Origin: Gammaproteobacteria bacterium
GTDB lineage: Bacteria > Pseudomonadota > Gammaproteobacteria > Steroidobacterales > Steroidobacteraceae
Assembly (NCBI GenBank): GCA_028293725.1
Contig: JAQGOE010000231.1
Coordinates: 1 to 20,775, forward strand
Direction of reading: 5' to 3'
DNA length: 20,775 nt
Shown here: positions 7,483-14,791 of the stretch, in pieces
How positions within the stretch are numbered: position 1 is the stretch's first letter
How the letters are laid out: the number at the start of each line of letters is the position of its first letter
Made by a program: the position numbers and the translations under genes
Notes under the pieces: model-generated
What the model was told of the DNA's origin: nothing
Database searches by the model: none
The model's input: only the letters and a program-made list of their open reading frames with translations

Positions 7483-7905
7483 TTACTCGCGTGCTCGATT
7501 GGCAGCGGCCCAGGTCAGGCGCACTTCCAGCAACCCATTCACGTAGCGCGTTTCAGCAACTTGCATGCGTCCCGGCAGGGCGATGCGTCGCATGAAATGC
7601 CCATGAGGAATCTCGAGGCGGCGGATGACCGCATCGCCATTGCGGATCGCTAGCGGGCGCCGCGCGCTGACGGTCAGCGCATTCGGCTCGAGAGTGACCT
7701 CGATCTTTTCCGCCGCGACCCCGGGCAACGCGAACTGCAGCGACAGTCCGTCACCGGTCTCGTGTACGTCCACGGGCGGCTCCCAAACGGCCGCGTCCAC
7801 GCCCGGGCCTGTGTAGCGGAGGAACTGCCGCTGCAGCTTCTCCGCGTGGTCCAGGACCTCGCAGGCCTGAATCCACATCCAGCCGTAATGTCGCTGAGTG
7901 TTCAT
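7483..7905 (-). CDS. Hsp20/alpha-crystallin family small heat-shock protein
   Basis: Small heat-shock proteins are ATP-independent holdases that keep unfolding proteins soluble. The 140-residue product has an N-terminal helical arm (about 1-40) and an alpha-crystallin domain (about 41-133) opening with WEPPVDVHETGDGL, with FALPGV in the middle and the signature NGLLEVRL near 124-131. The C-terminal tail is very short and I see no I/L-x-I/L anchoring motif, which normally promotes large oligomers. A good Shine-Dalgarno (GGAG, 5 bases before the ATG) supports the start at 7905. A sigma-32-like promoter lies 60-90 bp upstream. The gene forms an operon with lon, pairing holdase and protease: substrates held by one may be handed to the other. 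Confidence 0.9.
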   Translation of the reverse strand: MNTQRHYGWMWIQACEVLDHAEKLQRQFLRYTGPGVDAAVWEPPVDVHETGDGLSLQFALPGVAAEKIEVTLEPNALTVSARRPLAIRNGDAVIRRLEIPHGHFMRRIALPGRMQVAETRYVNGLLEVRLTWAAANRARE

Positions 7906-7965
7906 TTATTCTCCGGCGTCTTGCGCCTTCTGGCCCCCGCGCAGTCCGCAAGGGGCGTGCCTCCG

Positions 7966-7993
7966 ACATGCGGGCGACTTCAGAGGAGTCAAG
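7966..7993 (-). promoter_or_regulatory. sigma-32-like heat-shock promoter for hsp20-lon
   Basis: Read on the minus strand, CTTGAC (7993-7988) is followed after exactly 13 bases by CCCGCATGT (7974-7966), close to the E. coli sigma-32 consensus CTTGAA-N13/14-CCCCATNT. It would start transcription near 7958, leaving a leader of about 50 bases before the hsp20 ATG. A second CTTGAC lies 10 bp further upstream (8003-7998) as part of a direct repeat of AGTCAAGT. The promoter match is seen directly; its use is inferred. Confidence 0.68.
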
Positions 7994-8022
7994 TGAAGTC
8001 AAGTCCGGGGGGAACCCGCTGG

Positions 8023-8076
8023 GCGGGGCCTCTGGCGCTGGCCGCCGCTCAGCGCCCGTGCGAAAGTGCGCCCCGC
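8023..8076 (+). other. potential structured leader upstream of modB
   Basis: GCGGGGC (8023-8029) can pair with GCCCCGC (8070-8076). Inside this, GGCGCTG (8034-8040) pairs with CAGCGCC (8050-8056) around a 9-base loop, leaving a single-stranded arm containing GCGAAAGTGC. The fold would end 52 bases before the modB ATG. It could be an RNA regulatory leader, or only GC-rich chance pairing. I cannot match it confidently to the molybdenum-cofactor riboswitch. Confidence 0.3.
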
Positions 8077-8128
8077 GGTAAATAAGAAGGCCCGGCGCGC
8101 CCTTAGCTAACTGACTCTCAGCCCACGC

Positions 8129-8824
8129 ATGAATGACCTCCTCAGCTCCGCCGAGCTCGACGCGCTGCGCCTGAGTCTCGACGTCGCCGCCCGCAGCGTC
8201 GGGTTCAGCCTGCCCCTCGCGGTCCTCATCGCTTGGGTCCTGACCCGCGTCCGATTTCCGGGGCGTCCGGTGCTCGATGCGTTCGTTCATCTGCCCCTGG
8301 TGCTGCCACCAGTGGCTGTCGGCTACGTATTGCTCATCGTGTTTGGCATTAATGGGGGCATCGGCGGCTGGTTACACGACCGACTCGGCATCCAGCTCGC
8401 CTTCACGACCGCGGGTGCTGCGTTCGCCACGGCCGTGATGACGTTTCCCCTCATGGTCCGCGCCATACGCCTGGCTCTGGAGAACGTCGACCTGGGCCTC
8501 GAAGCCGCCGCGCGCACCTTGGGTGCCGGACCCTGGGACCGCTTCTTCACCATCACCCTGCCCCTGATGTTTCCCGGCATTCTCGCCGGCGCCGTCACCG
8601 CTTTCGCGGCAGGCCTGGGCGAGTTTGGCGCCGTCATCACTTTCGCTTCCAACATCCCGGGCGTCACCCGCACGCTGCCACTCGCTCTCTACACCGCAAT
8701 CCAATCGCCCAGCGGCGATGCGATCGCTGCCAGACTCGCGGTGATTTCGATAGTTCTCGGCCTCCTCGGACTGCTGGTGGCCGAGTTGCTCGCGCGACGT
8801 ATGCGCCGCTTTCTGGGCCGTTAG
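8129..8824 (+). CDS. modB: molybdate ABC transporter permease ModB
   Basis: This inner-membrane subunit forms the molybdate channel as a homodimer. The 231-residue protein (E. coli ModB is 229) has about five to six hydrophobic segments, at roughly 18-40, 49-73, 90-110, 145-165 and 200-222. The EAA coupling loop that docks onto ModC is EAAARTLGAGPWDRFFTITLP at about 130-150, with EAA-x3-G visible. The segment FAAGLGEFGAVITFASNIPG is highly characteristic of ModB. No clear Shine-Dalgarno precedes the ATG. modC begins one base after its stop codon, so the two are co-translated. The periplasmic binding protein gene modA, normally directly upstream, is missing: the upstream neighbour is the divergent hsp20 gene. 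Confidence 0.93.
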   Translation: MNDLLSSAELDALRLSLDVAARSVGFSLPLAVLIAWVLTRVRFPGRPVLDAFVHLPLVLPPVAVGYVLLIVFGINGGIGGWLHDRLGIQLAFTTAGAAFATAVMTFPLMVRAIRLALENVDLGLEAAARTLGAGPWDRFFTITLPLMFPGILAGAVTAFAAGLGEFGAVITFASNIPGVTRTLPLALYTAIQSPSGDAIAARLAVISIVLGLLGLLVAELLARRMRRFLGR

Positions 8825-8825
8825 G

Positions 8826-9968
8826 ATGCTGCGAATTTCGGCCTCCAAAAAACGCGATGGCTTCACCCTGCAAGCCGAGTTCGAGGCGCCGACGCCCGGC
8901 ATCGTTGCGTTGTTCGGGCGCTCCGGCTGCGGCAAAACGACGCTCATTAACATTATCGCGGGGCTGTTGGACGCGGACGAAGCCCGGATTCAACTCGACG
9001 ACCTGGTCCTTTGTGATACGCGCGCGGGCGCTTCGGTGCCGGTCGAGCTGCGGCGCATCGGATACGTCTTTCAAGACGGAAGACTGTTCCCCCACCTCAA
9101 TGTTCTGGCAAACCTTCGTTACGGTTTGAAGCGGAGCCTGCGGCGCGCCCGACAACCCGTCGCGTGGGGTCGCCAGACTCAGCCCATTGCTTTCGACGAA
9201 GTGATCGCCCTCCTGGGCCTCGCGACATTACTAGACCGCCGTCCTCATCAACTCTCCGGCGGCGAGCGCCAACGCGTCGGACTCGGGCGCGCTCTCCTCT
9301 CCCAACCCCAATTGCTGTTGCTGGACGAGCCCCTCGCCTCACTCGACGTGGCCCGACGCGAAGAAGTGCTGCCCTATCTCGAGGCCCTGCGCGACCGTCT
9401 CTCAATGCCGATGGTGTACGTGAGTCACCAGTTCGATGAGGTCCTGCAGCTGGCAACGCACATGGTCCTCATGGAGGCCGGCCGCGTTGTGGCGCAAGGG
9501 TCATTGAGCGAAGTGAGCTTGCGGCCTGAGTTGCGCGCGATCATTGGACCCGACTCAGTGGGATCCGTACTCGACGGCGTCGTCACAAGAACTGACCCGC
9601 CCCGGGCAATGGCCGACCTGAAGGTGGGAAACGGCAATTTGCAAGTGAGCCTGCGCGACGTCACCGTCGGTTCACGTGCACGCGTTCAGCTACTCGCTCG
9701 CGACATCATCCTCGCGATCGAGAAACCAAGCGGGCTGAGCGTTCGGAACATCCTCCAGGGAGTCGTCGCAGAAGTCTCGCCGGACGACGACGATGCAGTG
9801 CTCGTAAAAGTCGACATCGGCGGCGCAACCGTACTCGCACGGATCACGCATGATGCAGCGGCGGCACTAAGCCTGCACAAAGGCAGCCCGGTCTGGGTGT
9901 TAGTCAAAGCGGTCTCGACACGCGGGCATGCCTTTCGTGCGCCCGGCGATCCTGGCCAAAGCGCCTGA
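8826..9968 (+). CDS. modC: molybdate ABC transporter ATP-binding protein ModC
   Basis: This is the ATPase that powers molybdate import. In the 380-residue protein the Walker A motif is GRSGCGKTT (31-39), the Q-loop glutamine is Q83, the ABC signature is LSGGERQR (143-150), Walker B is LLLLDEP (163-169), the D-loop is SLD (172-174) and the switch histidine is H201. The C-terminal third (about 290-355) is a TOBE/Mop-type domain opening with SVRNILQGVV, which in ModC binds oxyanion and gives feedback control. E. coli ModC is 352 residues; the extra length is mostly an insertion in the helical region (about 103-120, Arg/Gln-rich) and a short C-terminal tail. It is convergent with paaZ, 43 bp away. 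Confidence 0.94.
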   Translation: MLRISASKKRDGFTLQAEFEAPTPGIVALFGRSGCGKTTLINIIAGLLDADEARIQLDDLVLCDTRAGASVPVELRRIGYVFQDGRLFPHLNVLANLRYGLKRSLRRARQPVAWGRQTQPIAFDEVIALLGLATLLDRRPHQLSGGERQRVGLGRALLSQPQLLLLDEPLASLDVARREEVLPYLEALRDRLSMPMVYVSHQFDEVLQLATHMVLMEAGRVVAQGSLSEVSLRPELRAIIGPDSVGSVLDGVVTRTDPPRAMADLKVGNGNLQVSLRDVTVGSRARVQLLARDIILAIEKPSGLSVRNILQGVVAEVSPDDDDAVLVKVDIGGATVLARITHDAAAALSLHKGSPVWVLVKAVSTRGHAFRAPGDPGQSA

Positions 9969-9990
9969 TCCACATCAACTACGCCACCGA

Positions 9991-10017
9991 GCCTGACGAC
10001 GGGAGGTGCGGTCAGGC
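9991..10017. terminator. inverted repeat between convergent modC and paaZ
   Basis: GCCTGAC (9991-9997) and GTCAGGC (10011-10017) pair across a 13-base interval. The right arm covers the paaZ stop codon (10012-10014). It lies in the 43-bp gap between convergent genes, where a bidirectional terminator is expected, but no T-run accompanies it on either strand. Confidence 0.32.
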
Positions 10018-12054
10018 GTCGGGTATCGCCTTGTCACTCACAATCGTCAGCACGTCGTAGCTGGCAACTGACTCGCCGCTCTGGTTGGTGATCTCGGTAT
10101 CCCAACGAACCTCACCGTGCCCGGCGGAGGGCCGGAACGACTTCTCCTTACACGTGAGCCGCACCTTGATCCGGTCGCCAGGCTTGACCGGCTTCGTGAA
10201 CCGCAGGCCGTCGATACCATAGTTGGCCAACACCGGCCCGTAAGCCGGATCGACGAAAAGCCCAGCGGCTGCAGCAACTAAAAAGTATCCGTGAGCCACC
10301 CGGCCGCCGAAGAGCGGATTACGCCCGGCCTCGGCTTCATCCATATGAGCGTAGAACTTGTCGCCCGAAAGCTCCGCAAAGCGCTCGATATCGTCAATGG
10401 TGACTTCGCGCTCACCGGAGTTAAAGGTGTCGCCGATCACCAGGTCGTTGAAGGGTTTGCGGAAGGGATGGATGCCCGGATCAACCTGCCGTGCGCCCTT
10501 GACCCAACGGCCAGTAACCGCCGCGATAACGTCAGGAGTGCCCTGCACGGCCGTGCGTTGCATGTAATGCAACACTCCACGGATACCGCCAAGTTCCTCT
10601 CCTCCCCCGGCACGCCCCGGGCCCCCGTGCACAAGATGCGGCAAAGGCGATCCATGCCCAGTGGACTCTTTCGCGCAGTAGCGGTTGACCACCACAACTC
10701 GCCCATGGAACGGCGCGAGACCCAACACCAGTCGGGCGGCAACCGCATCATCGGCTGTAAACACCGACCCGGCCAGGCTGCCTCCCCCACGTCGAGCGAG
10801 ATCGATCGCGCCATCGATGCTTTCATACGGCACAACCGTACAGATCGGCCCAAACGCCTCGACCGAATGAATTGCTTCCGCGCTGCTCGGGTCGCGGCAG
10901 TAGAGCAGCGTCGGAGGCACAAAGGCGCCTTTTTCGGCGTCCGCGCCAATGACGTCGAGCTTGCTCGGGTCGCCGTGCATCCGCTCGGTCTCTTGCCGGA
11001 GTTTGGCAAGTTGCTCCAATACCTCGCGACGCTGACCCGCAGAGGCAACCGGTCCCATGCGAACATTCTCCAGTCGCGGGTCGCCGACCGGAATCTTGCC
11101 GAGGGCCTCACGCAATGCGTCTATGACATCCTGCGCACGCTCGGCGGGAACAATCGCCTTACGGATAGCGGTACATTTTTGACCGGCTTTCGCCGTCATC
11201 TCACGAACCACTTCGCGGACGAACAAGTCGAGCTCAGCGGAACCAGGACCGGCGTCCGGCCCGAGGATCGAGGAGTTGAGCGAATCCGTCTCCGCAGTAA
11301 AGCGCACGGCATTCGCCATGACGACAGGGTGTTGTTTCAGCTTCTGCGCCGTCGTCGCAGACCCGGTGAAGGACACTATATCCTGGCAGGTCAGATGATC
11401 GAACAAATCACCAGTACTGCCACAGATGAGCTGTATCGCGCCGTCCGGCAGGATGCCGGAATCAACGATACGGCGGAACACTTGCGCCGTCAGATAGGAG
11501 GTCGAGGTCGCCGGCTTCACAATCGACGGGACACCGGCGAGCAACGCCGGCGCCAGCTTCTCCAACATTCCCCACACCGGGAAATTGAAGGCGTTGATAT
11601 GAACGGCCGCCCCCTCGAGCGGCAGGCAGATGTGTTGCCCGACGAAGCTGCCGCCTTTTGAGAGCAGCTCGACGGCGCCATCCACGTAAATGCGGCTGTT
11701 GGGAAGCTCGCGGGTGCCCTTGCTGGCGTATACGAAAAGAGTGCTGATCCCGCCGTCGACATCGACCCACGAATCGCTCTTGGTGGCCCCCGTGGCATAG
11801 GAAAGCTCGTAGAACTCGTCCTTATATTCCATGAGCATTTTCGCGACGGACTTGAGAAGCCCCGCACGCTCATGAAAAGTCAGCTCACGCAGATTCGGTC
11901 CGCCGACATTGCGTGCATTCCACAGCATGGCGCGATAATCGACGCCCTCGGCGGAGGAACTGGCAATCACCTCATTCGTCGTCGCATCCCGCAACGTAAT
12001 GAAGTTGCGCGTACCCGCCTGCCACTTTCCCGAAACAAAACTTTGCAGTTGCAT
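10012..12054 (-). CDS. paaZ: bifunctional oxepin-CoA hydrolase / 3-oxo-5,6-dehydrosuberyl-CoA semialdehyde dehydrogenase PaaZ
   Basis: PaaZ opens the seven-membered oxepin-CoA ring by hydrolysis and then oxidises the resulting aldehyde with NADP. I start at ATG 12054 ([11 protein letters not shown]), which gives 680 residues against 681 in E. coli and has GAGGA 8 bases upstream; a longer in-frame start at 12081 lies inside the tandem repeat. The aldehyde dehydrogenase domain (about 1-515) has catalytic C294 in GQKCTAIRK and general base E255 in FTAETDSLN. The MaoC-like hydratase domain (about 530-670) has the D565/H570 pair in GDKFYAHMD and [10 protein letters not shown]. The gene is last in the paa operon, 36 bp after paaI. 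Both active sites look intact, so accumulation of the reactive aldehyde should be avoided. Confidence 0.95.
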   Translation of the reverse strand: MQLQSFVSGKWQAGTRNFITLRDATTNEVIASSSAEGVDYRAMLWNARNVGGPNLRELTFHERAGLLKSVAKMLMEYKDEFYELSYATGATKSDSWVDVDGGISTLFVYASKGTRELPNSRIYVDGAVELLSKGGSFVGQHICLPLEGAAVHINAFNFPVWGMLEKLAPALLAGVPSIVKPATSTSYLTAQVFRRIVDSGILPDGAIQLICGSTGDLFDHLTCQDIVSFTGSATTAQKLKQHPVVMANAVRFTAETDSLNSSILGPDAGPGSAELDLFVREVVREMTAKAGQKCTAIRKAIVPAERAQDVIDALREALGKIPVGDPRLENVRMGPVASAGQRREVLEQLAKLRQETERMHGDPSKLDVIGADAEKGAFVPPTLLYCRDPSSAEAIHSVEAFGPICTVVPYESIDGAIDLARRGGGSLAGSVFTADDAVAARLVLGLAPFHGRVVVVNRYCAKESTGHGSPLPHLVHGGPGRAGGGEELGGIRGVLHYMQRTAVQGTPDVIAAVTGRWVKGARQVDPGIHPFRKPFNDLVIGDTFNSGEREVTIDDIERFAELSGDKFYAHMDEAEAGRNPLFGGRVAHGYFLVAAAAGLFVDPAYGPVLANYGIDGLRFTKPVKPGDRIKVRLTCKEKSFRPSAGHGEVRWDTEITNQSGESVASYDVLTIVSDKAIPDA

Positions 12055-12061
12055 GCCCAAA

Positions 12062-12100
12062 TCCTCAATCAGTGTCCTCAATCGGTGTCCTCAATCGGTG
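12062..12100 (-). repeat. three tandem 13-bp repeats carrying stop codon and Shine-Dalgarno motifs
   Basis: Read on the minus strand the units are CACCGATTGAGGA (12100-12088), CACCGATTGAGGA (12087-12075) and CACTGATTGAGGA (12074-12062), end to end. The first unit encodes the last codons of paaI and its TGA stop. Each unit carries GAGGA, so the paaZ start is preceded by three Shine-Dalgarno-like motifs, the last 8 bases from the ATG. The third unit has one base change. Confidence 0.93.
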
Positions 12101-12543
12101 CTCACCACGTGCCCATCGATCCGATAAGAGCGTCCGCGAAACAATGCGATCCGCGCCCCTTTCTGGTTGGTGACCGTGATTTCGTAAATTCCATTGCGTC
12201 GCGTGCGCCACAGCTCGGTAGCCACCGCGGTAAGCTCGTCGCCCTCATAGGAAGCCGCGAGAAAGTCAATCGAGGCAGCCGCGGCCACCGTGCTCTCGTT
12301 GTACGAGTTGCAAGCGAACGCGAATGCGCTATCCGCCAGAGTAAATACCATTCCGCCGTGACAGATTCGGTGCCCATTCACCATATCGCCGCGAACGACC
12401 ATCGCGAGCCGTGCGTGACCCGGCCGAACGTCCAGAATGCGGATGCCAAGCGCCTGCGAAGTCATGTCTTTCGCGAACAGTGCCTGCGCCACTTTCTCGG
12501 CCAACTCTTGCGCTTGGGGGGTAGACTGCTGCTCCTCTCTCAT
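12091..12543 (-). CDS. paaI: hydroxyphenylacetyl-CoA thioesterase PaaI
   Basis: PaaI is a hotdog-fold thioesterase that frees coenzyme A from stalled pathway intermediates such as hydroxylated phenylacetyl-CoA. The start at 12543 (MREEQQSTPQ) is chosen over a much longer in-frame extension because that extension overlaps paaG entirely out of frame; GAGG lies 8 bases upstream. The protein is 150 residues. The family motif GHRICHGGMVFTLADSAFAFACN has the H62-G-G element and catalytic D71, the same 9-residue spacing as H52/D61 of E. coli PaaI. The last residues and stop fall in the first unit of a 13-bp tandem repeat. The gene lies 38 bp after paaG and is followed by paaZ. Confidence 0.93.
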   Translation of the reverse strand: MREEQQSTPQAQELAEKVAQALFAKDMTSQALGIRILDVRPGHARLAMVVRGDMVNGHRICHGGMVFTLADSAFAFACNSYNESTVAAAASIDFLAASYEGDELTAVATELWRTRRNGIYEITVTNQKGARIALFRGRSYRIDGHVVSTD

Positions 12544-12581
12544 GAAAACCTCGGCGTGGCCGGCGCCCGCGCGATAAGAAC

Positions 12582-13385
12582 CTAGCGGCCGGTAAATTGC
12601 GGCGCCCGCTTCTCGGTAAACGCGGCAACCCCTTCGGCGTAGTCCGTCGTCCGCCCCAGCTCTCGCTGAGCATCCCGCTCGGCATCGAGTTGCTGCTCCA
12701 GCGACCGCCCCCAACTCTCGTAGATCGCCTGCTTGGTGCGTGCCAATCCTTGCGTCGGCGCAGCGGCCAACTGGCGTGCCAGCGCATCCACCACGCCGGA
12801 AAACTCCGCGTCCTCCACGCAACGCCAGATGAGTCCCCACTGCGCAGCCTGTTCGGCGCTCAACTTATCACCTAAAAACGCGAGCCCCACGGCCCTCGCC
12901 GTACCCACGAGCCGCGGCAAGAACCAGGTCCCACCCGAATCCGGCACCAACCCCAGCTTCGAAAACGCCTGTATGAAACTCGCCGAGCGGGTCGCGATAA
13001 CCAGATCACAGGCCAACGCGATGTTCGCTCCCGCGCCCGCCGCCACTCCGTTCACGGCCCCGATGACCGGCATCGGCAGATTCCGTAAGGTCATGACCAA
13101 CGGCTTGTAATTCTTTTCGATCGATTCACCGAGATCGACCGCGGTTCCCTCCGGCGAGACGGCGCGATCGCCAAGATCCTGGCCCGCGCAGAAGCCGCGT
13201 CCCGCGCCGCTGAGGACGAGAACCCGTGCCGTCGACCCGCCACCCGCGCTGTCGCTAAGGCTGGCGAGCGCTGCTCGAACCTCAGCGTGCATGATAGTGT
13301 TGAAACTATTGAGACGATCCGGACGGTTGAGCGTCAGACGCGCGATTCCGTCCGCCACCTCGAAAAGAATAGTCTGATAGCTCAT
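12582..13385 (-). CDS. paaG: 1,2-epoxyphenylacetyl-CoA isomerase PaaG
   Basis: PaaG is a crotonase-fold isomerase that rearranges the unstable phenylacetyl-CoA epoxide into oxepin-CoA. It also shifts the double bond of a later intermediate. The 267-residue protein (E. coli 262) shows TLNRPDRLNSFN at 18-29, the oxyanion-hole segments GRGFCAGQD (62-70) and GVAAGAGAN (113-121), and the catalytic aspartate D149 in GLVPDSGGTW. The C-terminus APQFTGR is the same as in E. coli apart from the last residue type. The Shine-Dalgarno GGAG, 7 bases upstream, supports the ATG at 13385. It follows paaE by 73 bp; this is the widest gap in the paaA-Z run and holds a hairpin. The second paa crotonase (paaF) is absent next to it. 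Confidence 0.95.
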   Translation of the reverse strand: MSYQTILFEVADGIARLTLNRPDRLNSFNTIMHAEVRAALASLSDSAGGGSTARVLVLSGAGRGFCAGQDLGDRAVSPEGTAVDLGESIEKNYKPLVMTLRNLPMPVIGAVNGVAAGAGANIALACDLVIATRSASFIQAFSKLGLVPDSGGTWFLPRLVGTARAVGLAFLGDKLSAEQAAQWGLIWRCVEDAEFSGVVDALARQLAAAPTQGLARTKQAIYESWGRSLEQQLDAERDAQRELGRTTDYAEGVAAFTEKRAPQFTGR

Positions 13386-13418
13386 TGTAAGACTCCGCGT
13401 CTGGACTTCCGGAGAACA

Positions 13419-13438
13419 CCCGAGACACCGCGCTCGGG
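13419..13438. other. intercistronic hairpin between paaE and paaG
   Basis: CCCGAG (13419-13424) pairs with CTCGGG (13433-13438) around an 8-base loop, inside the 73-bp gap between paaE and paaG. No T-run follows. It may act in mRNA processing or partial attenuation between the epoxidase genes and paaG-I-Z, or have no role. Confidence 0.35.
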
Positions 13439-13458
13439 CATGTCAGGCTTGGCGGACG

Positions 13459-14787
13459 CTATTTTTCGTCGTAATCAAGTTCGAGCACGGGCGTCTTGAC
13501 GCGTGCCTGGCACGCCAACACATACCCCTGCTCAACTTCCCAGTCCTCGAGCGCATAGTTCTGCTCCATCTCAACCTCACCGCGAACGAGCTTCGTCCTG
13601 CAGGTGGAGCAGACCCCGGCACGGCAGGAGAACGGCAGCTCCAACCCGGCACGGAGCGCCGCGTCGAGAACGATTTCATCGTTCATACGCACGTTGAACG
13701 TCCTGCGCCTCCCGTCCATGAGCACAATGACCACAGCCTGGTCGGTGGCAACAGCTGCATTATCCGGGGCCGAAGTCGCCGTCTCAGAAACGGGGTCTGA
13801 CCGCTGGGACGCTGACGCAGCCTCGTGGGAGGGTGACCTAGCCTCGTCATGCGTCACTTCAAACTCGAACTCCGCTGTTTCAGGAGTACCGGCCGGTTTA
13901 TCGGGAGCCGGGCTGGCAACGCCCGCCGGCGCCGCATCAAACTCAACCATGATTGCGCCGGGCGGCGCGTCGATAAATTCAACAGTTATTGCGCCCGACG
14001 CACTGGCCGCCACGGATTCCGGAATTCCCCCCACCGCCGTCGTCGAAGCAACAGTGAAATGCTCGCCGTGTATCCTATCGGCCTCGACCCCCAACTCCCG
14101 AAGCGTCGCGGCGACCTCGTCGATCATATTCCCCGGCCCACAGACGAAGTACTCGCTCACCTCACCGGGAGCAAACAGTACCCGCGCCAATTGCCGCACC
14201 CGGCTCGGATCAATTCTGCCGTTGTAGAGCTCAACTTCCTGCGGCTCCCGGCTCATCACAAAATGCAACGACACGCGGTCCAGGTAACGGTCTTTCAGAG
14301 CCAGCAACTCCTCGAGACACATTGCGCGGCTGGTACTGGCGTTGCCGTAAAAGAGAATGACCCGGTTGCCACTATTGGCCGCCAGCAGCGCGCGCAGAAC
14401 CGACAAGACAGGGGTGATTCCGCAGCCCGACGCGAACGCTACGTAGGTACCGGAAGGTTCAGCGGCCCGCCTGGGAGTAAAGCTTCCGTTCGGCGGCAGA
14501 ACTTCGAGATGATCGCCAACGTTCAACTGCTCCGCGATATAACGCGACATATGCCCCGAAGAATGCACGCGTACGACGATCCGCAAGGGCCACTCCCCCG
14601 GAGCATTCACGAGCGAGTACGTGCGGCGATTCTCCTTGTCGTTGATTTCCGTCCTGACGACGACGTGCTGCCCCGGCAGTCCGCGATACACATCGCGCAA
14701 TTCCGGCGGAACCTCCAGAGATATCCCAACGGCGTCCTCCGCTTCTGGATGGATCTCAGCAACCCGCAACGAATGAAATGTCAGCAT
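13459..14787 (-). CDS. paaE: phenylacetyl-CoA epoxidase reductase subunit PaaE, with an enlarged linker
   Basis: PaaE passes electrons from NADPH through FAD and a [2Fe-2S] cluster to the PaaAC oxygenase. At 442 residues it is about 85 longer than the 356-residue E. coli protein. The FAD domain has RRTYSLVN (54-61), and the nucleotide domain has GCGITPVLS (121-129) and CGPGNMID (216-223). The plant-type ferredoxin domain has C388, C393, C396 and C426 (SCRAGVCSTCR). The extra length lies between the nucleotide and ferredoxin domains (about 246-350; bases 13738-14052). It is Ala/Pro/Glu-rich, looks disordered, and holds a short repeat: GAITVEFIDAPP (265-276) then GAIMVEFDAAPA (277-288). Both catalytic halves look intact, so this is not a frameshift. 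The ATG is 4 bases after the paaD stop. Confidence 0.93.
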   Translation of the reverse strand: MLTFHSLRVAEIHPEAEDAVGISLEVPPELRDVYRGLPGQHVVVRTEINDKENRRTYSLVNAPGEWPLRIVVRVHSSGHMSRYIAEQLNVGDHLEVLPPNGSFTPRRAAEPSGTYVAFASGCGITPVLSVLRALLAANSGNRVILFYGNASTSRAMCLEELLALKDRYLDRVSLHFVMSREPQEVELYNGRIDPSRVRQLARVLFAPGEVSEYFVCGPGNMIDEVAATLRELGVEADRIHGEHFTVASTTAVGGIPESVAASASGAITVEFIDAPPGAIMVEFDAAPAGVASPAPDKPAGTPETAEFEFEVTHDEARSPSHEAASASQRSDPVSETATSAPDNAAVATDQAVVIVLMDGRRRTFNVRMNDEIVLDAALRAGLELPFSCRAGVCSTCRTKLVRGEVEMEQNYALEDWEVEQGYVLACQARVKTPVLELDYDEK

Positions 14788-14791
14788 TTCG

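Noticed and set aside
6147..7595. 482-codon plus-strand frame antisense to lon
   Set aside because: It lies opposite a complete, motif-rich Lon gene; long antisense frames are common in GC-rich DNA, and the translation shows no recognisable domain.
7906..7960. RNA thermometer in the hsp20 leader
   Set aside because: The only clear stem (GGCG/CGCC) lies just upstream of the GGAG ribosome-binding site and does not mask it; no ROSE or fourU element was seen.
10291..11661. 456-codon plus-strand frame antisense to paaZ
   Set aside because: It is a mirror of the conserved PaaZ coding frame, with Arg-rich low-information translation and no plausible ribosome-binding site.
12544..12840. 99-codon N-terminal extension of paaI
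   Set aside because: It overlaps paaG out of frame and is Arg/Gly/Ala-rich noise; the ATG at 12543 has a Shine-Dalgarno and gives a normal PaaI length.
13459..14787. PaaE as a frameshifted or fused gene
   Set aside because: Both the FAD/NADPH half and the ferredoxin half are complete and in one frame; only the linker is longer, so expansion explains it better.
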